Assembly (NCBI GenBank): GCA_020634235.1
Contig: JACKCB010000001.1
Span: 930,001-994,000 of the forward strand
Direction of reading: 5' to 3'
DNA from: Ardenticatenaceae bacterium
GTDB lineage: Bacteria > Chloroflexota > Anaerolineae > Promineifilales > Promineifilaceae
DNA: 64,000 nucleotides
The translations under genes and the position numbers were made by a program. Of the stretch, positions 9,348-18,537 are shown in pieces; position 1 is the stretch's first letter, and every line of letters starts with the position of its first letter. The notes below the pieces were generated by a model that worked only from the letters and a program-made list of their open reading frames with translations, did not search any database and had not been told where the DNA came from.

Positions 9348-9482
9348 GGTGTCTTTCTCCTTAACCAGGCTGCGCGCCCCGGCCGGGGCGGGGCAGCCTA
9401 CCTAATTGTGACAAGAAATGGGTTGGTGGCAATGCCGAAACTGTACCGGTACAAACACCCCGGCCGGGTGATCCGCCAACCC

Positions 9483-10244
9483 TCAACGATACAAATCCAG
9501 TGCTTGAGAGCGGATCAGGTCGGCGGCCCGCCCTTCCCCGGCCGGGAACTGCAAACCACGCACAATCACCACCGGCGTGCCCTCGGCCGCCTGCCCCATC
9601 AACAAACCCGCCGCCGCCGCTACCTCATCTGCCAGCCCCACCTCCGTATGCTGCAGCGTGTAGCCGTACAGGTCCGGCTCCCCTCGCCGGTCCCACAGCG
9701 CCGGCAGCCCGGCCACCCCCAGGGCCACGCCCACCGTACCCAGCCGGAAGGGGCGGCCGTGGCTGTCGGTGATAACCACGCCCACTGCCACCCCTGTCTC
9801 CCGCAGAATGTACTCGCGGATAGCCACCGCCGACGCATCGGGGTCCACGGGCAGCAGCAGCACCCGTTCATCATCCGTCTGGGGCACATTAGAGCGGTCG
9901 ACGCCGGCGTTAGCGCTGACAAAACCCAGGCGATGGCGCACAATGAGCACCCCCTGGCGCAGCCGCGAAATCTCCTGGCTCTCGCGCAGAATCACTTCCA
10001 CCAGGCGCGGGTCCTTGCCGGTGGCGGCCGCCACGCGCTCGGCCTCCGGTCCCGGCCGGATATCGGCCAGGCAAACAAAGCGCCCCTCCGCCTTAGACAC
10101 CACCTTTTGGGCGATGGCCAATACGTCGCCTGGCTGTAGGGCCAGGCCGGCGGCCGCCACCGCTTGCAGCAGCAGTTGGGCCAGCGCATCCCCCGGCCGG
10201 ATGTGCGGCACACCGGGCACCGCAATAAGCGTTATCTGGTTCAC
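9483..10244 (-). CDS. cofE: Coenzyme F420-0:L-glutamate ligase
   Basis: 253 residues from a GTG at 10244, which gives the CofE family length and N-terminus (VNQITLIAVPGVPHIRPGD). A longer form starting at 10355 would overlap the next gene and lacks family sequence. No strong ribosome site is seen before the GTG. Family motifs are AQKVVSKAEGR, SANAGVDRSNV and TDSHGRPFRLGTVGVALG. CofE adds gamma-linked glutamates to F420-0 in the cytoplasm using GTP. The gene sits next to npdG on the same strand, so this strain probably makes and uses F420; the rest of the pathway is outside the window. Confidence 0.88.
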   Translation of the reverse strand: MNQITLIAVPGVPHIRPGDALAQLLLQAVAAAGLALQPGDVLAIAQKVVSKAEGRFVCLADIRPGPEAERVAAATGKDPRLVEVILRESQEISRLRQGVLIVRHRLGFVSANAGVDRSNVPQTDDERVLLLPVDPDASAVAIREYILRETGVAVGVVITDSHGRPFRLGTVGVALGVAGLPALWDRRGEPDLYGYTLQHTEVGLADEVAAAAGLLMGQAAEGTPVVIVRGLQFPAGEGRAADLIRSQALDLYR

Positions 10245-10335
10245 GTTTGCGCGTCGCTTTTGGGACTTGATTCCAGCAGTCACCGCCCTTTGAGGAAGTC
10301 GGTGCCAATACGCTGCAATAACTGTGTCCCGACTG

Positions 10336-11010
10336 TTAGCCGGCGTCAGCAGCATCGGCCGGGATGCCCGTGATGCGCAGGCCGGCGTTTTTGATTTTAT
10401 AGCGCACGTTGATGGCGATCATCACCGCGGCCAGCCCCTCCACCACCGGGGTATTGCCCAGCCCACCGGCATGAATGCCGCGCATCCCGGCCGCGGCGGC
10501 CAGCGCCACCGCCACATCCCGGTCATCCTTCTTCTCGCCACACACCATCACGTCTGAATCAATCTCGTGCGTGGGATCCTGTAAATGCTCGGCGGAGATG
10601 CTTTGGAAGGCCGCCACTACGCGCACTGCTTCGCCCAACTGGGCTTGTGCTTCCAGAGCGGCCGAATCGCCGGCAGGCCGCCAATAGCGTCCTTTGGGCG
10701 TCTTTAGCGGCGCGACCACGGTGATGAGCAGTTTGCCGGCCAGCGCCTCGCGGATACCTTCCAGGGTGGCGGCCTGGGCCTCATAGGGCACCGACAACAC
10801 CACTACCTCAGCGTCGCCAACCGCGGTCGGGTTGTCGGCACCACTCACCGGCCGGGTCCCGGCCGGGAGACGTTCATTCATCTGGCGCGCCGCCTCAAGC
10901 GCCCGTTCAGCCACGCGGGAGCCAATCATCACGCTGTGTCCGGCCATCGCCCAGCGAAAGCCCAACCCGGCCCCCTCACTTCCTGTGCCACCTACAATTG
11001 CAATCTTCAA
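10336..11010 (-). CDS. npdG: NADPH:F420 oxidoreductase
   Basis: 224 residues from a TTG at 11010, with AAAGGAG about seven bases upstream. The start fits a protein beginning directly with the Rossmann loop, LKIAIVGGTGSEGAGLG, as in Fno/NpdG. MIGSR (NADP phosphate site), VVVLSVPYEA and the C-terminal GNTPVVEGLAAVMIAINVRYK match the family. The enzyme moves hydride between NADPH and F420. It lies 91 bases upstream of cofE in the same direction, which suggests an F420 operon. The luciferase-like gene at 18538 is a candidate user of the cofactor. Confidence 0.88.
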   Translation of the reverse strand: MKIAIVGGTGSEGAGLGFRWAMAGHSVMIGSRVAERALEAARQMNERLPAGTRPVSGADNPTAVGDAEVVVLSVPYEAQAATLEGIREALAGKLLITVVAPLKTPKGRYWRPAGDSAALEAQAQLGEAVRVVAAFQSISAEHLQDPTHEIDSDVMVCGEKKDDRDVAVALAAAAGMRGIHAGGLGNTPVVEGLAAVMIAINVRYKIKNAGLRITGIPADAADAG

Positions 11011-11176
11011 CCTGAACTCCTTTCCGGCCGGCAAAGCTAACCTGCCCGGCCGGGCATGCATCGCAACTTTCACGCGCTGATTCTAACCCTCCCTGGCCAT
11101 CTTGCAAGGTAGCTGGCCCCGGCCGGGAACGGACCAAACACATTCAAAACCGTCTATATGAAACAGGTTAATTCGC

Positions 11177-11204
11177 TTGACAGGGGCAGCGCTTTGGTTA
11201 AACT
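11177..11204 (+). promoter_or_regulatory. Candidate promoter of the thioredoxin gene
   Basis: A perfect -35 TTGACA at 11177-11182 is followed, after 16 bases, by TAAACT at 11199-11204. It faces the thioredoxin gene, whose ATG is 72 bases further on. Confidence 0.5.
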
Positions 11205-11276
11205 CAGAGTAAGAAATGCACGCCAGGCCGCGTCCAGTGATCAGGCGGCTTAAAAGTAATTCCAAGGAGATGACTC

Positions 11277-11615
11277 ATGGCAACTACGTTTGAAGTAACA
11301 GATGAAGCGTTCAAGGCAGAGGTTTTGGATTCTGACTTGCCGGTGTTGGTTGATTTTTGGGCGGAGTGGTGTGGCCCGTGCCACATGATTGCGCCTCACG
11401 TAAAGGCCATTGCCGCCGAATATGCCGGCAAAGTTCGCGTGGCCAAGATGGATGTCGACGTGAATCCGCAGGTCCCCGGCCGGTATGGCATTGTCGGTAT
11501 TCCCACCCTGATGCTGTTTAAGAAAGGCGAAGTGGTCGCCCGCATCACCGGTGCCCTGCCCAAAGAGCGCATTGTAGCCCAGATTCTGCCCCACCTGGAC
11601 ACAGTCAAAGCGTAG
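11277..11615 (+). CDS. trxA: Thioredoxin
   Basis: 112 residues, full length for a classical thioredoxin. The active site WCGPC is preceded by LVDFWAEWCGPC, and the cis-proline loop is GIPTLMLF. AAGGAG lies seven bases before the ATG. It is a single-gene unit with its own promoter candidate and a strong terminator, and is less G+C-rich at its 5' end than its neighbours. It reduces disulfides in the cytoplasm with electrons from thioredoxin reductase, which is not in this window. Confidence 0.96.
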   Translation: MATTFEVTDEAFKAEVLDSDLPVLVDFWAEWCGPCHMIAPHVKAIAAEYAGKVRVAKMDVDVNPQVPGRYGIVGIPTLMLFKKGEVVARITGALPKERIVAQILPHLDTVKA

Positions 11616-11645
11616 GCAGCCTGGCGCAAGATTTCCCAGAATGTG

Positions 11646-11675
11646 AAAGCCCCCGTCCGGTGACGGGGGCTTTTT
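11646..11675 (+). terminator. Rho-independent terminator of trxA
   Basis: A perfect 12-bp stem (AAAGCCCCCGTC / GACGGGGGCTTT) with loop CGGT, followed by further Ts. It stands 30 bases after the thioredoxin stop. Confidence 0.9.
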
Positions 11676-11752
11676 CATTTCTATTTGCGGGTCCGCAGGG
11701 AAGTCAGGGCCTGGTGACACTCATGGCAGTCGCCCCCGGCCGGGCTTAAGGG

Positions 11753-13522
11753 TTAGGGCACACACGGGGCTTGCAGCGTCTCCGGCACACGGATCACCCC
11801 CAATCCCAGCGGCGTTGCCGCCGGAGCGGGGTCCGGCAGCGCCTGCAGGCGGCCGGTAATGCCACACGCCAGCGCCGGCCCGGCGGCGTCGTCCGCCACG
11901 CCAGCTTCCAACAACAACGCCGCCAACCCGCTCACCATCGGCGTCGAAAAAGATGACCCAGCCCAGAACGCATACCCTTTGCGCACGCGATACACATAGC
12001 TGATCACCCCATACTCACAATCCGGGTTGCTGCCAATGCAACTGTTGAAATGTGGGCTGCACGTTGCCGGCGAGCCGCTCAAGTCAAACCCCTCACCGCC
12101 CGGCGCCGCGAGACTGGCCGCGTTGGAGAAGCAAGACAGCCCGCGGGCCTGGTTGCTGGCCCCCACGGCAATAACCAGCGGATACCCGGCCGGGACATTG
12201 GCCGGGGCCACAAAATCGGGCGGCACCGCCGAATCATTGCCCGACGCCGCCACGATCACCGCTCCCAACGCCCGCAAGATGCGAATCGGCGCTTCCAACG
12301 CCACAATGGGCAGCAAACTAGGGCTTAGCGGGTTAATACCGGCATTGGTCACCATCTGTTGGATAGCCGCCTGCCCGGCCGCCGGCAGTTCAGCATCTGT
12401 TGGCGCCTGAGCACCCAGGCTAAGGTTCACCACCGTCGGTTCCAAAGCCCCCCCACCTTGCACCGCACTCTGCACAAACACATTCACAGCCGCAATAAAG
12501 CCAAACAGATCCCCCTGGCCCTGGTCATTCAACACCTTGATCAGGTGAATATTGCTGGCCGGCGCCACGGCATAGACCAGGCCGGCCACAAACAGCCCAT
12601 GATCACTGATATCAGTGGTGGCCCCGGCCGAGTTGGGCAAACTCACCGGCGCGGAATAGCCGACCATCAACTCTGGGGGCGGCCCCCAACCCAAGAAACT
12701 GTAACCGCCCGGCGCAGGAAACGGAGAAGTATCAAAAACAACAACCTGCACTCCCCGGCCGGTGCCATCCACCGTCCGGTTAGTCAGGTCCGCAACGCCA
12801 GGTCCATCACTCAAACTGATCCCAAATTGCTTGCCAAACGCCCACTGGCTCCAGAAGTAATCGCTGGCCGCCGCCGGTCCGCCGCTGCCACTGCCCTCCA
12901 GGCCCCACGGACTACCCTCCAGGCCCCACGGACTGCCCTCCAACCCCCAGGGGTTGGCACTGAGGTCAGGATTGAATCCCATGACGTAGTTCGGATCCAC
13001 CACCACCTTCGTTTCCAGGTCGCTGGCAATGCGGGCCAGCACAGTCAGCGCCTCATCCAAGGGCACGGCATCCCCGGCATAACGGTAAAGGTCAATCCGG
13101 AACATGCCACCGGCGTCAGCGCTGGCCACAAAACGGGGATCCACCAGCTCCTGTTTCAGGCGGCCGGCCGCGATGATTTCGTCGATGTACTCAAAGGAGA
13201 GTGAAGCCACCACCTCCAACGCCAGCTCCGGCCGCTCGTTATTAGCCGTGGCAATCACCGCATCAATTTCACTGCCCTGACCACTGAAAACAAGCTCATT
13301 ATCGACAATGGCTTCCCCCGGCCGGATGGTGATTACTCTATCCTGCAGCCCCGGCACCGGCGGCAGCGGCACAAAGTCAACTGACACCGGATCCACAAAC
13401 GCAGTGGGCGGAACTTCAGTGCTGGGTGGTTTGGTTGCGAATTCACAGCCCACCAGCACCAACACCAGCGCCAGAATCAGGCCGATCAACCCAATTCGCA
13501 AAATCTGCCCTCGGCTAATCAT
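11753..13522 (-). CDS. S8 (subtilisin-like) serine protease lipoprotein
   Basis: 589 residues, with the near-perfect Shine-Dalgarno AAGGAGGT before the ATG. Lipobox LVGC follows the signal helix. An N-terminal region of about 200 residues precedes the catalytic domain. It ends in a triple PWGLEGS repeat (near 12893-12958). The S8 triad is in VVVFDTSP (Asp), DHGLFVAGL (His) and GSSFSTPMVSGLAA (Ser), with the oxyanion Asn in AASGNDS. It would act on the outer face of the membrane. It is the last gene downstream of the sigma factor, anti-sigma and TPR-CHAT genes on the same strand, with a 222-base gap, so membership of that unit is possible but unproven. Confidence 0.88.
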   Translation of the reverse strand: MISRGQILRIGLIGLILALVLVLVGCEFATKPPSTEVPPTAFVDPVSVDFVPLPPVPGLQDRVITIRPGEAIVDNELVFSGQGSEIDAVIATANNERPELALEVVASLSFEYIDEIIAAGRLKQELVDPRFVASADAGGMFRIDLYRYAGDAVPLDEALTVLARIASDLETKVVVDPNYVMGFNPDLSANPWGLEGSPWGLEGSPWGLEGSGSGGPAAASDYFWSQWAFGKQFGISLSDGPGVADLTNRTVDGTGRGVQVVVFDTSPFPAPGGYSFLGWGPPPELMVGYSAPVSLPNSAGATTDISDHGLFVAGLVYAVAPASNIHLIKVLNDQGQGDLFGFIAAVNVFVQSAVQGGGALEPTVVNLSLGAQAPTDAELPAAGQAAIQQMVTNAGINPLSPSLLPIVALEAPIRILRALGAVIVAASGNDSAVPPDFVAPANVPAGYPLVIAVGASNQARGLSCFSNAASLAAPGGEGFDLSGSPATCSPHFNSCIGSNPDCEYGVISYVYRVRKGYAFWAGSSFSTPMVSGLAALLLEAGVADDAAGPALACGITGRLQALPDPAPAATPLGLGVIRVPETLQAPCVP

Positions 13523-13744
13523 GTCTATACCTCCTTAACAACTGCTTGACCCCAACCGCCAATCCCCAGCGATCAGGCGAATGCTTGCTAGCACGAAAGA
13601 CATCTCAAGCCGCCAGGCAGCCAGATGGCCCCCGGCCGGATACGTCTCGTTTGCAGTATAAACGAAAACCGGCTTGTTTTTGCAGCCAGGGGCAAAATTG
13701 GCGGCTGTTTAGCCAAACTAGTGGTCAGCGGCCCCGGCCGGGGG

Positions 13745-16648
13745 TCACAAAGCACCCGTCTCACCCACCATAAAGAACGGCGCCCAATAATAAGGGTGGC
13801 GATACTGGGCCAGCGCCTCGTCGGGGTCGGCCGCAAACCGCTGCTGGGCCGCCCGCAGTGCCGCGCCTTTGGCACTGCCACCGGCCAGGTGGCCGTAGAA
13901 GTCCGCCATCAGCCGCGCCGTGGATTGGTCCTCCACCGCCCAGTAGCTAAGCACAACCGATGACGCACCGGCATACAACAGCGCCCGCATCAACCCCAGC
14001 AGCTCATCCCCACCGGCCACCACATTGCGGCCCGTCTGGCAGGCGCTCAACGTCACCAGCGACGCATTGAGTCGCAGGCTAAAGATGTCCAGCGTCGTCA
14101 GCCAGCCATCGGCCAGCGCCAGGCCGGAAAACAGCGGGTTGTCCGGCCGGAAGTCGCCGTGCGTGGCCAGATGCAGCACACGGCAATCAGGCGCCGCCGC
14201 TTTGATGCCCCCCAGGCTGGCCGCATCTTCCAACAGCGGCGCAACGCCCCACAAGGCCGCAATCGTCTCCGCCTCCTGCACCGTGTAGGGCAGTTGGCCG
14301 TTGTGGGAATTCCCCAGGACCAGGCAGTCTCCCCGGCCGGGGCGCGGTAACGTCGTCTGATAACGCAAAAAGCTGCCCCCCGGCAAATAGCTAATCTCAT
14401 GCTGCGCCAGCAGATACTGCTGCCCATCGTGCAAGGCGTGGAACGGCAGGTAATGCAATGGCCCGTGCGGCACCACAATCAACTGCGAATAGCCGGCCAA
14501 CTCACCGGCCACCGGAGCCAGCAGCGCCTGGTACAATCGCTGCAGCACCCCCTGCACATTACGCTGCAGCGCCACCACCCGGCCGGGGTCACTCCGCGGC
14601 ACCGACTGCAAATTGAGCCAGAACAGGCGCAGAAGCTGCTGCACCTGCGGCAGCGTCGCCGGCAGCGTCACCGCCGAGAGCGTCTCCTGGGTAACCATGA
14701 ACAGGATCAGGCTGCCCCGGGCCACAAAATACTCCAGCAGCAGCGTACCCGGTGGCACGTAAGGCTGAATTGGCTCACTACGCACCTGCCACAGCGCCGC
14801 GTCCCGCGCATAATCCGCATTGCGCACCAGCAGCTTGTGCCACAACTCCGTGATCTGCTTCTCCAGCTCCAGCACCTCCTGCTGCGTTTGCTGCCAGCCA
14901 TCCTCGGCCGAGGCCCAGCCCCGCTCCTGCGCCCCTTCGCGGCTTTCCCAACGCCGGTAAAGCTGGTCCCGCCGCAGCCGCAGTTGTTGCAGCGCCTCCA
15001 CCAATGGCTGGTCACTGCTGCGCCGCGCCTGCACGCCAATATCCAGCTTGTAGGTCAGCATGTCCAGCAAAGCCCGCGATTTGGCTCGCTCCGCATAGGC
15101 CAGGCCGTCCCCCGGCCGGGACAAATCCAGGCACAAGCCCACTGCCTCCTCATACACCACTTGCTTATCTTCCAGAAAATCAGCCCGGAACTCCACCATC
15201 AGCCGGCCGCGCAGCCGTTCCAGGGCATCAATCGCCGCATCAAACTCAGCCAATGCCACCGCCGGCTGGCCGCCTCGCTGCGCCAACTGCCCCAACAGGT
15301 AATGCGCCTGGTAAGCCAGGGCCGGCACCGTCTGGCCGTTTCTCACCGCCAGCGCCTGCTGCACCTGCTCGGCAGCCAGCGACCACTGCCCCAGAGCCAG
15401 CGCCGCCCGGCCGGCCACCAGGTTGGCCTGGGTCTGGGCCACCGGCAGTTGGTGGCTGGCAAAGATAACGGCGCACTCTTGCGCCAGGGCCAGGCTGCGG
15501 GCATAGCTGCCCTGCCGCTGCAGCAGCGAAGCGACCTCCACGTCGGTCAGGGCCACCCAAACCATGTTCTGCTCGCCGGCAAAGAGCTGCCGGGCTTCGG
15601 CCAACGAGGCCAGCGCTTCGTCATAACGCGCCAGGCCGGCATAGGCCACCGCCTCGTTCAGAATCGCCTGAGCCATCTCAAAGATGGTGCCCAACGCCTG
15701 GAAGAGGGTGCGCGCCTGCTGGCATTTATCCAACACCGCATCAAAGCGGCGCATTTGCAGCAGGCAGTCGCTGATAAACAGGTCCACCAGGATCGCATCC
15801 CGCTGCCGGCCATCATCCAGGAAAGCCTGGTGTACCTCATCCAACAGGACCAGCGCCTCGTTATAGCGCCCCAGGACAAAGTAGGTGATGGCCAGGCTTT
15901 GCTGGGCGCGGGCATGGTCCATCTTCTGCTCCCGGCCGGAGAGCAGCGCCAGGGCAGTCTGGCTGGCAGCAATAGACGCCTCAAACTGGCCCAGGTTGCG
16001 CAGCACAATAGCCCGGTTCAGCTCTACGCGGCACAGGTATGGCTCCCCTTCTGCGCCCAGCCGGTAATACAGCGCTCGCGCCTGGTTAAACTGCGCCAGA
16101 GCCTGGCTGTCTTCGCCCATGCGGCCATATACGGCGGCCATGTTCACGGTGAGTTTGGCCAGCGGCAGCCAGGCTTCGGCCTCGGCCAACACCTGGCCCG
16201 CCTGTTGGCCCACTGCCAGCGCTTCAGTTGCGCTGCCCAACGCCGCCATCGGCCAGATTTTGCCGATTTGCGCCTTGGCCTCGTCGAGTGGTCGCCCCAG
16301 CCGGCGGTAGAGGTCGGTGGCTTCGTCATAGCGCTGGATGGCGCACTTGTATTCGTGGTAGGCAATGAATTGGGCGTTGGCATCGGCCAGCAAGGCCAGG
16401 GCGCGCTGCTCTTCCCGGCCGGTGTGCTCCGCCATGGCGTAGATGAGGCGCACCACGCGCAGGCAGGCATCAATGCTGCTGCGCAGGTAGGTGTCGGCCG
16501 CCCCCTTGAGCTGCAAGGCAATCTGCTCCTGGCTGGCCCGGTCATACTGCCCAATTTGCGCCAGCAGCAGACGCTGCCCCCCGGCCGGGTCGGGCAGGGC
16601 CAGCAAAGAATTGACCAGCTCGTCAGGCGTCAGCATCTGTCCATACAC
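13745..16648 (-). CDS. TPR-CHAT caspase-like protease
   Basis: 967 residues with no signal peptide or membrane helix, so cytoplasmic. Residues about 60-520 are tandem tetratricopeptide repeats (ALAQFNQARALYYRLG, YDEALASLAEARQLF and similar). After a charged coiled-coil stretch (about 560-620), the C-terminal CHAT domain contains LHLATHGDF and TLSACQTGR, placing the catalytic dyad at His830 and Cys870; both are intact. CHAT is a caspase/separase-like peptidase fold. The gene lies 69 bases downstream of an anti-sigma candidate and sigma factor. Partner-controlled proteolysis of a regulator is the natural hypothesis, as for Csx29 of type III-E CRISPR, but no CRISPR component is present. No clear ribosome site is seen before the chosen ATG. 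Confidence 0.9.
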   Translation of the reverse strand: MYGQMLTPDELVNSLLALPDPAGGQRLLLAQIGQYDRASQEQIALQLKGAADTYLRSSIDACLRVVRLIYAMAEHTGREEQRALALLADANAQFIAYHEYKCAIQRYDEATDLYRRLGRPLDEAKAQIGKIWPMAALGSATEALAVGQQAGQVLAEAEAWLPLAKLTVNMAAVYGRMGEDSQALAQFNQARALYYRLGAEGEPYLCRVELNRAIVLRNLGQFEASIAASQTALALLSGREQKMDHARAQQSLAITYFVLGRYNEALVLLDEVHQAFLDDGRQRDAILVDLFISDCLLQMRRFDAVLDKCQQARTLFQALGTIFEMAQAILNEAVAYAGLARYDEALASLAEARQLFAGEQNMVWVALTDVEVASLLQRQGSYARSLALAQECAVIFASHQLPVAQTQANLVAGRAALALGQWSLAAEQVQQALAVRNGQTVPALAYQAHYLLGQLAQRGGQPAVALAEFDAAIDALERLRGRLMVEFRADFLEDKQVVYEEAVGLCLDLSRPGDGLAYAERAKSRALLDMLTYKLDIGVQARRSSDQPLVEALQQLRLRRDQLYRRWESREGAQERGWASAEDGWQQTQQEVLELEKQITELWHKLLVRNADYARDAALWQVRSEPIQPYVPPGTLLLEYFVARGSLILFMVTQETLSAVTLPATLPQVQQLLRLFWLNLQSVPRSDPGRVVALQRNVQGVLQRLYQALLAPVAGELAGYSQLIVVPHGPLHYLPFHALHDGQQYLLAQHEISYLPGGSFLRYQTTLPRPGRGDCLVLGNSHNGQLPYTVQEAETIAALWGVAPLLEDAASLGGIKAAAPDCRVLHLATHGDFRPDNPLFSGLALADGWLTTLDIFSLRLNASLVTLSACQTGRNVVAGGDELLGLMRALLYAGASSVVLSYWAVEDQSTARLMADFYGHLAGGSAKGAALRAAQQRFAADPDEALAQYRHPYYWAPFFMVGETGAL

Positions 16649-16717
16649 CGCAACAGGTAAACAGAAATCGGGTACATCTTCCTAACCCAGGCCGTTAACC
16701 GCGGGGGCAGCGCCTGG

Positions 16718-17455
16718 CTATTGGATTACAAAGTCAGGAAGTTGCAGGCTGGTATCTGGGCCGCTGATGAGCAGTTCGTATGTCCCGGCCGGGAGATGCG
16801 TCAGCACAAAATTGCCCAGTTCGTCAACGACAGCCGTGGCCACCGGCCGGGCGGCCTGCAGCACATGCACGTACCAGCCAGTGGACTCGGCTCCCAAAAT
16901 CAGGCCCAGGAGCTGGCGCTGCCCCGGCCGGGCAGCATCATCCTGCACCTCCAGGGAGACCTGCCACTCGCCCGCCTCATACAGCATGGGGCCAGCATCT
17001 GCGCCGCGCATGGCCCCGCGCACGCCGGCCAGTTGGGGCATCCCCAGACCCCACGCCTCGCCAGCATTGGGCAAGGCCGGCACCAACCGGGCCACCAGCC
17101 CCTTGAGCTGGGTCAGCAGTCCTGGCGTAAGATCAGCGGCTACCGCCGCGCGGTAGGCGCGCAGTTCGGCCACTTCGCGGCTGCAGTGTGGGCAGTCGTT
17201 GATGTGGGCGCTGAGGTTGGTCCGCACCCCGGCCGGGGACAAATCCGCCACATACTCCATAAGCTGCTGCGAATCGAGGCAAGTCGCGCGGTAAAGCTGC
17301 CCTTGCAGCCCCGCCTCCAGCCGGGTCAACTGTGCTGCCCGGGCCAACAATCCCGGCGTCCTGGTAATCAGTTCGGTAGTCGCCGCATCCAGTTCGCCAT
17401 CGTTAAAGGCCAACAACTGCGCGTCGGTAATGTGGTCGTGCTTGATCTCGTTCAT
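16718..17455 (-). CDS. Soluble zinc-finger (zf-HC2) anti-sigma factor candidate with C-terminal beta domain
   Basis: 245 residues with GAGGAG upstream of the ATG. The zinc motif HxxxCxxC is at His84, Cys88 and Cys91 (SAHINDCPHCSREV), as in ZAS-type anti-sigma factors. The middle (about 100-130) is helical, and the C-terminal 100 residues (from about 145) are beta-rich, with NFVLTHLPAGTYELLISG like carboxypeptidase-regulatory/SpaA folds. No transmembrane segment exists, so it should be cytoplasmic, unlike most anti-sigma factors. Position between a sigma factor (104 bases upstream) and a TPR-CHAT protease (69 bases downstream) makes it both the likely sigma inhibitor and the likely protease target. 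Those roles are inferred. Confidence 0.7.
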   Translation of the reverse strand: MNEIKHDHITDAQLLAFNDGELDAATTELITRTPGLLARAAQLTRLEAGLQGQLYRATCLDSQQLMEYVADLSPAGVRTNLSAHINDCPHCSREVAELRAYRAAVAADLTPGLLTQLKGLVARLVPALPNAGEAWGLGMPQLAGVRGAMRGADAGPMLYEAGEWQVSLEVQDDAARPGQRQLLGLILGAESTGWYVHVLQAARPVATAVVDELGNFVLTHLPAGTYELLISGPDTSLQLPDFVIQ

Positions 17456-17559
17456 TTTCTAACAAGGTCTCCTCTCAAAAATTGAATCCTCTCTCTACGA
17501 CCAATGAACGCAAGCCAGCCCATTTTTCCACCGCGAGGGCCAGGCATCGGGGGCAGTCC

Positions 17560-18246
17560 TTATACATCGGCAAAGAAAGAATTCAACTGAGGATCACGGC
17601 GCAGCCGGGCCAACACATTTTCCTTCAGCCGGTAAACTTCTTGCACGTTCCGAAACGATTTCGGATATTTGCGGATCAGTTCGCGCGGCTTCAACCCCAG
17701 CACGTAGGACGCATAGACCAGGGCAATTTCCCGCTCGTCATCCAGCGCTTCTTTTATCAGTTCCCACAACTGGCTGGTATGCGTGTTTTCGGCCACTTGC
17801 GCTTCCACATCATCGGCCGCCATCTGGCGCGCCGCAAGCAGTTCATCCAGCGGAATCGTGTTCTCTTCTTTGCGGGCGTAGTCCATAATCTCGCCGGCCA
17901 CGCATAACTGCAAATAGCTCAACAATGTCTTCAGATTGGGAAAACTGGCAAAGCGTGCCGGGGGCACGGCCCGAATCAGCCGGTAGAATGCGCCATTCAC
18001 AAAGAACTCCGCATCCTCCGCACAGGAAGCGAAGTAACTGTGCCTGTGAACCCAACTGGTAACCAGGGGACGATACTGCGCGATCAGGAGCCGCCAGGCC
18101 ATCTGGTCGGACTCAACAATAGCGCGGCGGAACAACTCGTAGCAATAGCGGGGATCGTGGGCTTGCTGGTGAAAAAACCGGCTGCTTTCTTGTGAGCACT
18201 GTTTGGCCAGGTTGGCCAGGGTGAGTTGCTGGAGTTCATTATCCAT
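17560..18246 (-). CDS. RNA polymerase sigma factor, ECF-like
   Basis: 228 residues. A sigma-2-like region is recognisable (AWRLLIAQYRPLVTSWVHRH, then a segment with AFYRLIRAVPP, and SYLQLCVAGEIMDYAR). It is followed by a linker and a sigma-4-like region (YASYVLGLKPRELIRKYP, then EVYRLKENVLARLRRDPQL). The layout matches the divergent ECF-type factors that accompany CHAT and zf-HC2 genes in large-genome bacteria. It is the first gene after a promoter at 18372-18400, ahead of the anti-sigma and TPR-CHAT genes. The promoter set it recognises cannot be read from the sequence. No CCCGGCCGGG copy occurs in it. Confidence 0.78.
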   Translation of the reverse strand: MDNELQQLTLANLAKQCSQESSRFFHQQAHDPRYCYELFRRAIVESDQMAWRLLIAQYRPLVTSWVHRHSYFASCAEDAEFFVNGAFYRLIRAVPPARFASFPNLKTLLSYLQLCVAGEIMDYARKEENTIPLDELLAARQMAADDVEAQVAENTHTSQLWELIKEALDDEREIALVYASYVLGLKPRELIRKYPKSFRNVQEVYRLKENVLARLRRDPQLNSFFADV

Positions 18247-18371
18247 AGAGTGCGCATACTACGGACTCCCCCGCTCTTGCCTGCCTTTTTTTGACGACAC
18301 GACATGTGGTGCGCTGTTTTTGGGGCCATTGCCAGGCCACCCGGCCGGGATAACGCCACCCGGACAAGGGT

Positions 18372-18400
18372 ACTATAACAACTGCCCTGGTGAAGGTCAA
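18372..18400 (-). promoter_or_regulatory. Promoter of the sigma/anti-sigma/CHAT unit
   Basis: Reading on the minus strand, TTGACC (18400-18395) and TATAGT (18377-18372) are separated by 17 bases, a good housekeeping-type promoter. Transcription would start near 18365, about 120 bases before the sigma factor ATG. Its primary-sigma character suggests basal expression rather than purely autoregulated expression. Confidence 0.6.
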
Positions 18401-18537
18401 GCTTCGTTGTCCGCCCCGGCCGCCCATCTTGCTTGTCCCCCTACCCACATTGGGGTAGTCTGGGAGAAACATTTCAGCCACGCTACGTGTCAGCCGGTCA
18501 GCGGAGCTGACCCGCCAACCAGCCTCCCGGAGGTACC

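Noticed and set aside
7848..10139. 763-codon plus-strand open frame across the aldo/keto reductase and cofE
   Set aside because: It is antisense to three conserved genes with intact motifs. The translation is low-complexity and Arg/Pro-rich.
14399..16660. 753-codon open frame antisense to the TPR-CHAT gene
   Set aside because: Same reason: a shadow of a clear TPR-CHAT coding sequence, rich in Gln/Arg/His and without domains.
11753..18246. Type III-E CRISPR (Craspase) locus
   Set aside because: The TPR-CHAT and sigma genes recall it, but there is no Cas7-11, no repeat-spacer array and no Cas1/Cas2 in the window.
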